Shown here: positions 11,372-20,300 of the stretch, piece after piece | How the letters are laid out: every line of letters starts with the position of its first letter | Numbering within the stretch: the stretch's first letter is position 1 | Origin: Coptodactyla brooksi | Lineage: Eukaryota; Arthropoda; Insecta; Coleoptera; Scarabaeidae | NCBI GenBank assembly: GCA_033557675.1 | Contig: JAWQRM010000303.1 | Location: 1-24,435 of the forward strand | DNA length: 24,435 nt | Direction of reading: 5' to 3' | Position numbers and translations under genes: made by a program | Notes under the pieces: model-generated | The model's input: the letters and a program-made list of their open reading frames with translations, nothing else | Database searches by the model: none | What the model was told of the DNA's origin: nothing

Positions 11372-12532
11372 GTTTACAACACAACACCAGCGCTGCCAAC
11401 GGACCGACGATGAAACTGGAATACGTTTCGGTCGGATTACAGGGACCGGAGATTATAATTTTTATTATAACTTAGGGATTGTATGACGTGGTCGTTGTAG
11501 ATACCAAATGTTTACTGTCACGATTTAGTAAACAAACCAATTAAATATTTTATTTTTAATTCGCATTTAAAGTACATTTTTAATTGTTAGTTTTCGGGAG
11601 CTAAGACATTTCTTTAAACATAAGGGAATTAAAATAAAATGTAACCTAAAAAACTGCTCTTGACAACCTTCACGGCAATCTAATAAATGGTAAAACTTCA
11701 TGCGTACGTCGCTTAACATGAAAGTGACTTTAGCTGTCACTTTGACGTTAAAGGGACATACGTATGAAGTTTTGATTTAATAGCTAACTTTTAGCAAGTT
11801 AGCTCTTAAATTCCAATTAAAAATAAAATATTCTATACAACACGGGATTACACTGAGTTTTATCCGATCGGAAGATTTAAATCCCTCGCCCTTTATTTTG
11901 ATGCTTTATTGTATAAATAATTAAAATTTAGACCATTAAGTATTATTTAATAAGCTTGTAACGATTTAATAAATTATTATTATCTCCCGTGGCATTAATC
12001 GGATAAACATGTATTAAGAAATGCTTACAATATAAACCAAACTATAAATAAAAGCCGTTATCAATTAGAAAATGGTCTCAAGTTATTTTGAGATGATTTT
12101 GAAATTGATTTTATCTTGTCATGATATCTTGTCGAGTATTACTAAATTGGAACTGACTGGTTATTCATTGCAAGAAAAAAAAAAGGTTACTATAAATATG
12201 TTATTCTGAAATTACAGGAAACTTTGAAAAGTGATTATACAAGTTAAAATAATAGAGCAGTCTCATGATATATTAAGATTAAGTAATTTGTCACTTTTTA
12301 TTGAAAGAAGGAAATGAAGAAAAAGATAAACTACCTTTTCATCATGTTAGATGATGCTAACTTGGTTAGCATCAGCGAAGCGTGCATCGAGCAGTTATTT
12401 AACAATTTTTATCGACTTGAATAAAGAATACACACATTTCTGTATGGTTCTTATCTAGTCAATTAAGCAATAAATAAAAACAAAGAAAATAAATCAATAA
12501 GCTAAATATTTATTATTGGGTGTATTTCTAAG
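11372..12532. other. 5' flank of ERGIC-53 and intergenic DNA
   Basis: Contains the presumed ERGIC-53 promoter and 5' UTR, for which I cannot point to a definite start site. Two hairpins are visible: 11692-11773 (listed separately) and a small 10-bp/3-nt one at 12352-12374 built on GATGCTAAC. No open frame resembling a protein family was found. Confidence 0.5.
11692..11773. repeat. Imperfect 82-bp hairpin upstream of ERGIC-53
   Basis: Arms 11692-11728 and 11736-11773 pair around a 7-nt loop. The inner eight bases (AAAGTGAC/GTCACTTT) and the outer nine are nearly perfect, with mismatches between. It could be a tiny MITE or a structured transcribed element; it lies about 320 bp upstream of the ERGIC-53 start codon. 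Confidence 0.7.
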
Positions 12533-12582
12533 TAACTTTACGCTTATCCTATGGTTATACACATAGGATAAGCGTAAAGTTA
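12533..12582. repeat. Perfect 20-bp inverted repeat beside a Penelope-like remnant
   Basis: Arms 12533-12552 and 12563-12582 are perfect reverse complements around a 10-nt loop. The arm motif CTTATCCTATGG recurs immediately afterwards (about 12588-12601) and, slightly changed, beside the first Penelope-like copy at about 5394-5402. On the minus strand this lies just downstream of the endonuclease remnant, so it is likely a terminal feature of that element. Confidence 0.85.
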
Positions 12583-12585
12583 TTT

Positions 12586-12976
12586 ACACTTATCCTATGG
12601 TTGCTGTTAAAAACATGTTCGGCTATGCTAAATTTTCCCCTACAGCCGTGCTTTAAGTGAGTCATGTGTTCTTTGAACCTAATAGTACGGACCTTGTAGT
12701 CTGCTCCAACATACTTTTCATCATATTACAACTTACTTCGTATATTTCACTTTTTTCCAAAATATACATTTTATATTTTTGATGATCTAACAATATTTTT
12801 AACGCATTGTTTGACTTAAAAACTAAATGCTCTAGTGAATTGAGAGAAGGGCAATGAAATGTACGTTTGAGGTTGTTGTACTTGCTAAAAAACGTGGTAC
12901 GTATCATACAAACTTTTTTTTTATATTTGCAGCTATTTTGTGGCGAATTCCGCGATTTTAAAGTTATCATTATCAT
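12586..12976 (-). pseudogene. Penelope-like element remnant, GIY-YIG endonuclease part (copy 2)
   Basis: A 104-codon minus-strand open frame (12662-12976) reads like the end of a Penelope-like reverse transcriptase followed by its endonuclease: FSKYNNLKRTF, HLVFKSNNALKILL, then EKSEIYEVSCN and, after frame slips, pieces matching KYVGQT-RSV and RFKEHMTH. The first ATG on the track of this frame is unlikely to be a real start. It is related to the copy at 5340-5729 but decayed independently. The catalytic Tyr/Arg/Glu set is not intact, so no activity is expected. Confidence 0.7.
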
Positions 12977-14069
12977 ATGATTGTGATTAATTGTTACACA
13001 TTATTCTTCATCCTAAACTGACAGATATGTAGATGTTAGAGTTTCGTTTATAATAGTTTACTTTCAGCATTATAGAATAAAAAAATATTATAAAGGGTGT
13101 AAGATATTAATATCGAATTAGAAAATATTTCAAACAAAAATCAATTCAACTCAACATTACAAAATTACTGGTATTTGACGCAATCTTACAAAATGCTAAA
13201 AGTGTAGGTGTATCTTACTAACGACCTTGCCCTGTCGATATGCGAAACTTTCTTAAAACAATTTAGTACATCTAAATGGAGAGAGGGAATATCTCGGGGG
13301 ATATTAGAAAAAGGCCAAGTCAAGATGACAGGTAAACGGTGGCAAATAGCAACCAGCCCAAATTGGTGAGAGGAATTCGGTATTAAAGCTATGAGGATAT
13401 CTTGTCTAAACATTTTTACAAGTGCTTTGGACAGTGTTAGAACATGATGTCATCTTATCTAATTGGATTTTTCCTTTCTGCATTTTGTAAGTTTTTCTTT
13501 TCAATTTTTTCTGCTAAAATGTACAGCAATTTATTACATGAGATTAAAGGCGTTATCAAACAACTATTTTTAATCATTGTTATTTTTTTATCAACCATAA
13601 AACTTCAACATTATCTCTGCAGTATTGCAGTAGAACATTTACTTAAAAAACGAAACATATTTATACGAGTATACATATTTATTTATCTATTTCTTAATAT
13701 ATTCCATTATAATTTGTTATGAGAAATGAATATATCAAAACTAGTCACCACAAATGTCAGAAAGAATGTAAAAGTATATTTATTTGATTACATAAAAACT
13801 TGATGCAGAATTGTGTCAAGTGATAGATGTGTTGCTTTCATTTCAGTACTGTTTAAAAACATGTTTATGTCTATATGATATTCTGAATATATGTGGACTA
13901 TATAATTATTTAATAAATTTGGGTAATTTTATATAGAAATACTGTTTTAATTAGTTTAAATTTTTGCTATGAAACCTTATCTGCATACAGTATTTATATA
14001 GTGTGCAAATTTTCTACCCTCACTTTTATTACTAATAGAAAACGTATTTTTTTTGAAGAATTGTATTTG
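12977..14069. other. Intergenic DNA, no confident gene
   Basis: Contains a less AT-rich stretch at 13186-13413 whose minus strand is open for 75 codons, and a plus-strand open stretch at 13444-13722 made almost entirely of Phe, Ile, Leu, Tyr and Lys, as random AT-rich DNA would give. Neither resembles a known family. Confidence 0.5.
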
Positions 14070-14299
14070 TTTATTCAAAATAGTTTAAATCAGATAGTTT
14101 TTCTGATGATAGTCTCGTACATCGTCGAAAAACCTTCCTTTCAGCATCAATTTCAATTTGGGGATTTGTATTTTAAAACAAATTCGTTTGAAAGAAGGAA
14201 GCTGTAGATAAGTGAATAACGAAATTGCTCTAAATTAGATTATTAATATTGCTCTAAAAATTCCACAAGCTTATTTAATAGCAGTCTTGTGACAATCTT
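14070..14299. repeat. Local duplication, unit X copy 1 (contains mariner scrap)
   Basis: Aligns with 14763-15085 (copy 2). Shared landmarks are TTATTCAAAATAG, CATCAATTTCAATTTGGGG against CGTCAATTTCAATTTGGGG, TTGAAAGAAGGAAGCTGTAGA, and CTTATTTAATAGCAGT against TTTATTTAATAGCAGT. Copy 1 has lost about 95 bp of the mariner-derived part kept in copy 2. It is followed directly by duplicated unit A (14340-14754). Confidence 0.7.
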
Positions 14300-14339
14300 G
14301 AACAGATTGGCATAAAGAACTCTATATTTGAGGATAAAA

Positions 14340-14754
14340 GCACAGTTCATTCCAGAAACGTATTACATCATCTCACTTTTACTTTGAAAATATTTTTCAG
14401 TGCTTGAATGAAGAATTTTGCCTTGTTGACTAAAGGATATTAGGATATGTATTTTAAGAGGCTATTCTGTATTGTTTAGTAATCATTTGTTCTGTTCATT
14501 GACACTTGATTATGAACCCTGCACAAAATACTAGATGAAAACATTAAGTGGAGTTAAATTCTTTTGCATTCTGCATTTTATAAAACATATAATTTTTTAA
14601 AAATGTATAATTTTTTCAGACTTAGAACATTATGAAGAACAACAGTTAAGTCATTACTTTTGTAGCGAATGTCGAATATGTTTCATACACTTTAACATTT
14701 TAAAATTTATGTTAGTAATGTGCCTGCAATGAACAGCCTGTTTTCCAAAAATTA
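14340..14754 (+). pseudogene. Duplicated 5' end of the chitin-binding gene (unit A)
   Basis: Matches 16360-16813, the promoter, 5' UTR and first codons of the chitin-binding gene. Shared landmarks: GCACAGTTCATTCCAG, CCTGCACAAAATACTAGAT, ACATATAATTTTTT, and TGCCTGCAATGAA against TGTCTGCAATGAA. The copied ATG is at 14729-14731; similarity stops about 25 nt later, where a mariner scrap begins. The frame from this ATG runs only 33 codons and has no cysteine-rich domain. I read it as a truncated duplicate carrying upstream sequence and a start codon but no body. Confidence 0.65.
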
Positions 14755-14762
14755 TTTTTTTT

Positions 14763-14960
14763 TTATTCAAAATAGTCTCCCCTGCATCTCTACACTTTTT
14801 AAAACGACTCAAAGGCGAATCAGATAATTTTCCATGACTTCGATTGCTATTGTGTTTAATTGACGCGTCATTGCGGTTTGGGTAGTTTCTACGTCGTCAA
14901 AAAAACTTTCAGCGTCAATTTCAATTTGGGGAACCCAAAAACAAATCGCAAGGTGCTAAG
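14763..14960 (-). pseudogene. Mariner transposase C-terminal fragment
   Basis: The minus strand reads FPKLKLTLK, then after a one-base slip FFDDVETTQTAMTRQLN, and after another SRFKKCRDAGETIL. This is the order seen at the C-terminus of mariner transposases: (D)-x-FLFPKLK-x-LKG, a helical stretch starting F-x-x-VE, and R-x-x-RC-x-x-x-x-GEY. Only the last 65 or so residues are present, with frameshifts. It is inside duplicated unit X copy 2 (14763-15085). Confidence 0.6.
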
Positions 14961-15085
14961 AGAAGGTATTTTAAAATAAACGTGTTTGAAAGAAGGAAGC
15001 TGTAGACGAATTACTGTAACTAAATTGATTATCAGTATTGCTCTAAAATACCACAAATTTATTTAATAGCAGTTTTATGACAATT
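14763..15085. repeat. Local duplication, unit X copy 2
   Basis: Partner of 14070-14299, keeping the mariner C-terminal scrap in fuller form plus about 125 bp of following sequence ending near TTTATTTAATAGCAGT. It sits between duplicated units A and B, so the ancestral order was probably X followed by A/B and then the gene. Confidence 0.7.
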
Positions 15086-16359
15086 ATCAAACCGTTCAGA
15101 ACTGAATGTTTTATGTGCATTTTAATTAGGGCTAAGCTATCAGATAGCATCATTTTGAAAAACAAAAACATTCTTCTTATTTTGCTAGCAGAATTCTTGC
15201 TTGTTTGATTTTCCATGTAGCTCGTTTAATTGGTGATAAAATGTGAAAAGAAAACTATCCTTAAAACGTATTCTTTTTAAACACAATTGTTTCTAAAGGG
15301 TGCAACGAAGGTGTAAATCTTTATTAACACATGTTAGATACTTAATATTCTCTGAATTCTTTTTTACATAACTTATTTTCGACGTATAGAAAATATTTGT
15401 GTATTGTTTTCTGTTGAAAGTTAACTAGTTCGCGGTAAAGTGGTTTGGTAATCAGAAATCGAAATTCAATTTCGAAACTACCTTGGCGCCATAAAAAGTG
15501 TACTACATTCTTGTATATTGCGCTAGGTCATGATAGGACAGTTGCAAGACCGGCTTTTATTTATTTGCTTTGGGCCTTTTATAGACAAGTGGGTCAATAG
15601 AGTAGCTTGGTTAATATAAAAAACGGTATCGATGTAGATGTAGGCGTCGTAGAGTAATTTGAGAAAGTGTATCTGGACTTGATCGATTTTGATTTGCGTA
15701 TTTAGAATTAAATGACATTCAAATTTAGATTCTTGATACGTACCTTATATTTAAACTTTTAAATTACAATTACGAATTTTAATATTAGTACTGCAATTCA
15801 AAAGCATGAATACTTTAACGTACATTTTTGTTGAAGATATGTTTACAAAATACTGTAATCGTATCACCAGTTCAGGAGACGCGATACTTTCAACCTTGGC
15901 AATATCAGTAAATTCCTTCAAGGCTGCACAACACAAATTACAACACTTTATTGCAATACTTCTTAACTGAGTACATATTTAGTAATATCCTTAACGTCAA
16001 TTGTCATCACACATCCCCGTTTATCAGCTGTAGAACTAAAACTGCAGCATGAATTCGTGTAAAATAATTAAAAATATTCAAACGAACCACTAGCTTATTT
16101 GAGCACTCAAATACTTCTAAAATTTCATTACGAAAATTAATTACTTTCAACAAAAACTGTGCGTGGGATATTTGAAAAAATAAAAAGACTGTTTACAAAT
16201 CTTTGCAGGAAAAATGTGGAACTGATGCCATTCAAATTTTGTAAGAAATTGTTTGCTTTATTAGTACAGACAAATCATTAACACATAATTTAATTACGGG
16301 ATAGTAACAAAAATTGAAACTTTAAACTGTAACAACAAAAATAACTTCATATTACAAAT
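15086..16359. other. 1.27-kb stretch between duplicated units X2 and B, unidentified
   Basis: The first duplicate has only about 40 bp at the equivalent place, so this is either an insertion in the second copy or a deletion in the first. It is somewhat less AT-rich near 15420-15660 and 15880-16060. A 61-codon minus-strand open frame at 15751-15936 does not match a family I know. I see no terminal repeats proving a transposon. Confidence 0.45.
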
Positions 16360-16813
16360 GCACAGTTCATTCCAGGCCATTGCATCCATTACACTTTTAA
16401 AAACAATTCATTCAGCAGTTGAATAAAGAATTATGTATTGGTTACTAAAGAACATTAAAATATGTACTTTAAAAGGCAATTATTTATTATTTAATAATCA
16501 TTTTTTTAGTTAATTGACACTCCATTATGGATCCTGCACAAAATACTAGATAAAGACATTAAGTAGTGCTAAATTGTTTTCCATCCTCCATTTTAGATTT
16601 TGACTAATGTATTATGAAACTTAGGAACTCTTCTCTTTTGCCATGCTACTGATACTATCTCAAAAACATATAATTTTTTTAGGCCTACAACATTATAAAG
16701 AACAGTTAAATCATTACTTTTGCAGCAAATGACGAATACTTTTTACACACTTTAATATTTTAAAATTGGTACCACTAATGTGTCTGCAATGAATTTATTT
16801 TTCCAAAAACTAC
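16360..16813 (+). repeat. Local duplication, unit B: promoter and 5' end of chitin-binding gene
   Basis: Partner of 14340-14754, about 2 kb away in direct orientation. It contains the putative promoter, 5' UTR and the first eight or so codons of the chitin-binding gene. It also has a block of about 60 bp around 16600-16660 absent from the other copy. No TATA box or initiator can be assigned with confidence. Confidence 0.65.
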
Positions 16814-17212
16814 TACTCCAATATACCTGTTTTTCAGTTATTGTCGGTATTCATTCGGGTCATTATATAATTCCTGATCACATGCCTTATGATGGATACC
16901 ATGATCTACATGTTCCACATGATCCGCCGCTGTATCCTATGCTATCACGTGTCCCACAAACATCTTTTTCCTGTAACAATAGGGATCCTGGATACTATGC
17001 TGACGTTGACGCCACTTGCCAAGTAAGTAACTTCAAAGTACATATATATTGAAGAAACAATAATTATATTTTAGGCGTATCATATATGCGATGGTATAAA
17101 AATCGTGGCGTCCTTCCTTTGCACGAATGGAACATTATTTAATGAACAATTCCAAGTCTGTGATCAGTTCTACAATGTCCGCTGTGGTTCAAAATACCTA
17201 GATTTGTTCTAA
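16789..17212 (+). CDS. Secreted single-domain chitin-binding protein (CBM14 / peritrophin-A; CPAP1-like)
   Basis: Two exons, 16789-17022 and 17075-17212, joined across a 52-bp intron (GTAAGT...TTTTAG, phase 0); 372 nt, 123 aa. Seen: a hydrophobic signal peptide (about 1-24), a His/Pro/Tyr-rich linker, then one domain with six cysteines spaced C-x14-C-x5-C-x10-C-x12-C-x7-C, with GYYADV and the aromatic/ICDG motif of type-2 chitin-binding domains. The domain ends about eight residues before the stop. Family knowledge: CBM14 domains bind chitin in the cuticle or the gut peritrophic matrix; one-domain proteins of this kind include the CPAP1 group and proteins named after centipede scoloptoxin-01 by similarity only. 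Inference: extracellular structural protein. The start is the ATG giving the signal peptide; a GTG three codons earlier is not a plausible start. Convergent with NOG1; the transcripts probably overlap. Confidence 0.9.
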
Positions 17213-17286
17213 GTTTACATAAGCTTAATAATATTAAATATTTATTTTAATTTATTTAATCATTTTAATTGTACATGATTATAATA

Positions 17287-17298
17287 TTTATTAATAAA
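17287..17298. promoter_or_regulatory. Palindromic two-way poly(A) signal
   Basis: The 12-mer TTTATTAATAAA is its own reverse complement. The plus strand has AATAAA at 17293-17298, 81 nt after the chitin-binding stop codon. The minus strand has AATAAA at 17292-17287, 22 nt after the NOG1 stop codon. Cleavage 10-30 nt beyond each would make the two 3' ends overlap and carry the plus transcript to about the end of the NOG1 coding sequence. Confidence 0.7.
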
Positions 17299-17313
17299 TG
17301 AAACAAAAAGTAT

Positions 17314-20300
17314 TTATCTTCTATCTGTTTTTCCAACACCTCGTTTTCCAGCAAACAAATGTTTTGGCTTTTTAGTACCAATAAATCTATCTGCTTCTCC
17401 TTTAAGGCCGTATTTAGCAACTTTCTTGCTGATAGCTCTATGCGCAATTTTAGCCAATTTCTTCCGCATCTAAGGAAAAAGGATTAATCACTCATACACG
17501 AATTAATAACAACGCAATCAAGTGACTTACAATAACATCCTTAACACCTTGTTCATTTCTGGGTACAACAGAAACACTTCTATTCTTATTGGATGTACCG
17601 GCTTCATCGTCCAATCGCATACGTTTCGCGGCCGGTCCTGCAGAAAGACCCCTCTTTTTCGTTTTCGTGAAATGAGCATTTGCGGTACCGGACATGTCAA
17701 CACCAAGTTCCTCCATTTGAGAACGCAATTTAGAAACTGACCTACCACGGGCTTTAGGTGCGGTAGTACGAGGTAAGGTAGGTTTTCTGCATTGCTTATT
17801 GACACGACTTTCCTCTTTCATTATGCCTTTCTTCTCGCGGATTTGCATAGCAAGTTGTTTAATTTCCTTTATTGTTTCTGATAATTCTATCTTGGGGGTT
17901 ATATACATTCCGGTCTGTTCCCGTAGTTCTTCTTCCTTTTCAAGTTCTTCTAACTTCTACTCAAAGAACAATATTAAGGTAAATTATTACTAGCCAATTG
18001 TATAAAATGGTTTATTGATTTTTAATTCATTTGGCCTAATTCGAGCAATATGAGAAAACTTGCTTTCAATAAATAATTAATCAAAGACTAATTCTTCATA
18101 TTAAAAGCAGTTTGAGATTAAAAATACTCACATCAAATATTTCAGGATCAATATAATCAGCAATATTGTGTCCCTCCCATATCTCTGGTATTATATCATA
18201 TCTTTCTTCTTCTGGAATGTCATTGTAGTGCTTTTTAAGATCCAAAACATAGTCATCGCCCTCTTCCAATTCAATGTCCCTCTCTAGCTTCCGCTTGCGT
18301 TTCTCTCCAACACCTTGCTTCTTCATTAGCACACTTTCCGGTATGCATGGAGCTCTCACCTTGTTGTCTCTTGGTTTTGGCATTGCAACATGAAGGCGGT
18401 TCAAGACACCATCGACTTTCTTGGTCCTCATCTTTTGGTTCACTCTGAAGCTCAACAGTTTTTCGCAGGCAAAGGATTTCACTTCCATCACGCCAAAATC
18501 GGTAACTGTTGACATTTCTAACAGCGGTACCTCCGAGTCATCTTCCATTTCTTTCAACAATGCCCTTTTTTCTGGTGGCAGTTCGTCTAATTTTACTATG
18601 TCATTCTTGTTTAAGACAATCATTAGAGGTTTGTTAGCAAATAATGGCTTAATGGATTCATAAAGACTTATCTAAAATAATAATGTAAATTAACATCAAT
18701 ATTATTGAATCTAGAACATGACGTTATACTTGTTGATCAAGCGTATGTCCGCACTGTTCAGATAAATCCATGAAGTATAAAACACAAGCTCTGAGATGAG
18801 CCAAAGCTGTGACAGCCTGCATTTCAATGACATTGCGTTCTTCCAAGGAGTGATCCAAGATTCCGGGAGTGTCGATTACTTGCCAACGCAAGTACTTGTA
18901 ATCAGTATGACCGACATACAGAGACTTGGTAGTGAATGCGTATGGTTGTACCTCAACATCCGCTCTTGTTATTTTATTTATGAAAGATGACTTACCAACG
19001 TTTGGGAATCCTACAGAAAAGCAAGTTCCATAATTTTGTTTTAAATAAAAACATACAATTTAATTACCAAAAACAATTTTAAATATTTGCAAAAACTAAA
19101 GTTGACTAACGAAGGTTTGGAATCTTTGGCTTTCTAATAAAGTTAAAACCAATGTCACCACTATTCCAAAATTGGAAAAAGAATATGCAAATCTCAAGCA
19201 TTTTTCAGTTTTACTTATTAAATAATAAATTTACCCCAATGTATTATCAGGTGATGGTATATATATATATATAAATTTTTATTTTATTTATGACTGATGC
19301 TCACAAGAACTTTTTTACTATTTTTGTAAGCATTGTCACATTTTTCAAAACAACCTGTATATCTACAGAATTTAATTAGAATTAAATTACTTTAAAGCTT
19401 ACATAACATTATCCAGGATATCATTTTTCTCTTCAATCAACTTACCACAAATCAATATTGTTCTTGTATACGGATCAATCGAAGGCAAACGAGCTAAATG
19501 CTGTCGAACTTGCTCTAAGTAGGTTAAATTTGCTGCTTGCCGTTTCATAATAGTTGCCATCCGACCTAATGCTGCTCGTTTTAATTGTTTACATCTATAT
19601 AAGGAATCTCCATACTTCATAAGTCTCACGTAATCTTTGGCAACACTAGAATATATTTATATCAATTATGTATTAACATACAGAGTGATAAAAAAAAACA
19701 CTTGGTTATGATACATATCAGCTAATGCAACATAAGCATGTCTTGAAATTCATGTGAAATTATCTGTGTAGAAGATAGTTTTTTTCTAACAACTAATGTG
19801 AAATACCTAATACAACATCCCCAAATTTCAATAAATGTTAATCATCCTTAACAGTGTTCCCGTTTAGTGAGATTGGACAATATCAAACAACAGGCAGTCA
19901 GGGTAACATTATACATATAAACAAACTGAGGAGCCTATTTGCCCGCTAATTAAGCAACTGAATAGGATGGTTATTGGGTAATTTGTGAGCAAACTTAAAC
20001 CAATATTTCGCTGACAATTTCCGGCTTCTTTAGGGTATAATAAGTGGACACCTGATCACAAAAGTGTAATTTGCACAATCAATCATCAAAAAACATTAAA
20101 ATATACCAAATCAATAAATAAAACTAACAATGGTGGACATGGACCAGCTCTACACATGACACGCGAAAGAATGACCATTCAATCATCATTCTTTTGCTTG
20201 TTGTGTTTATAACTAGTCCATGTCCATCATTGTTAGTTTTGTTCATTGATTCGGTATATTTTAATATGTTTTTTGATGATTGATTATGCTAATTACACTT

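Noticed and set aside
10531..11486. Plus-strand open frames across ERGIC-53 exons
   Set aside because: Shadows of the minus-strand lectin exons, whose residues and splice phases fit ERGIC-53 exactly.
12533..12582. Hammerhead ribozyme of a Penelope-like element
   Set aside because: The conserved CTGATGA and GAAA core was not found near the hairpin.
13186..13413. 75-codon minus-strand frame in slightly GC-richer DNA
   Set aside because: No domain recognised; possibly a transposon scrap, but not enough to annotate as a gene.
13444..13722. 92-codon plus-strand open frame that looks like a membrane protein
   Set aside because: Almost entirely Phe, Ile, Leu, Tyr and Lys, as AT-rich DNA gives; no start context or splice support.
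15751..15936. 61-codon minus-strand frame beginning MCCAALKEFTDIAK
   Set aside because: The first part looks protein-like but the end is low-complexity; no family match and no partner exons found.
16789..17212. Venom toxin, from the scoloptoxin name given to similar proteins
   Set aside because: That name reflects similarity only; the six-cysteine pattern is a plain chitin-binding domain and nothing indicates venom use.
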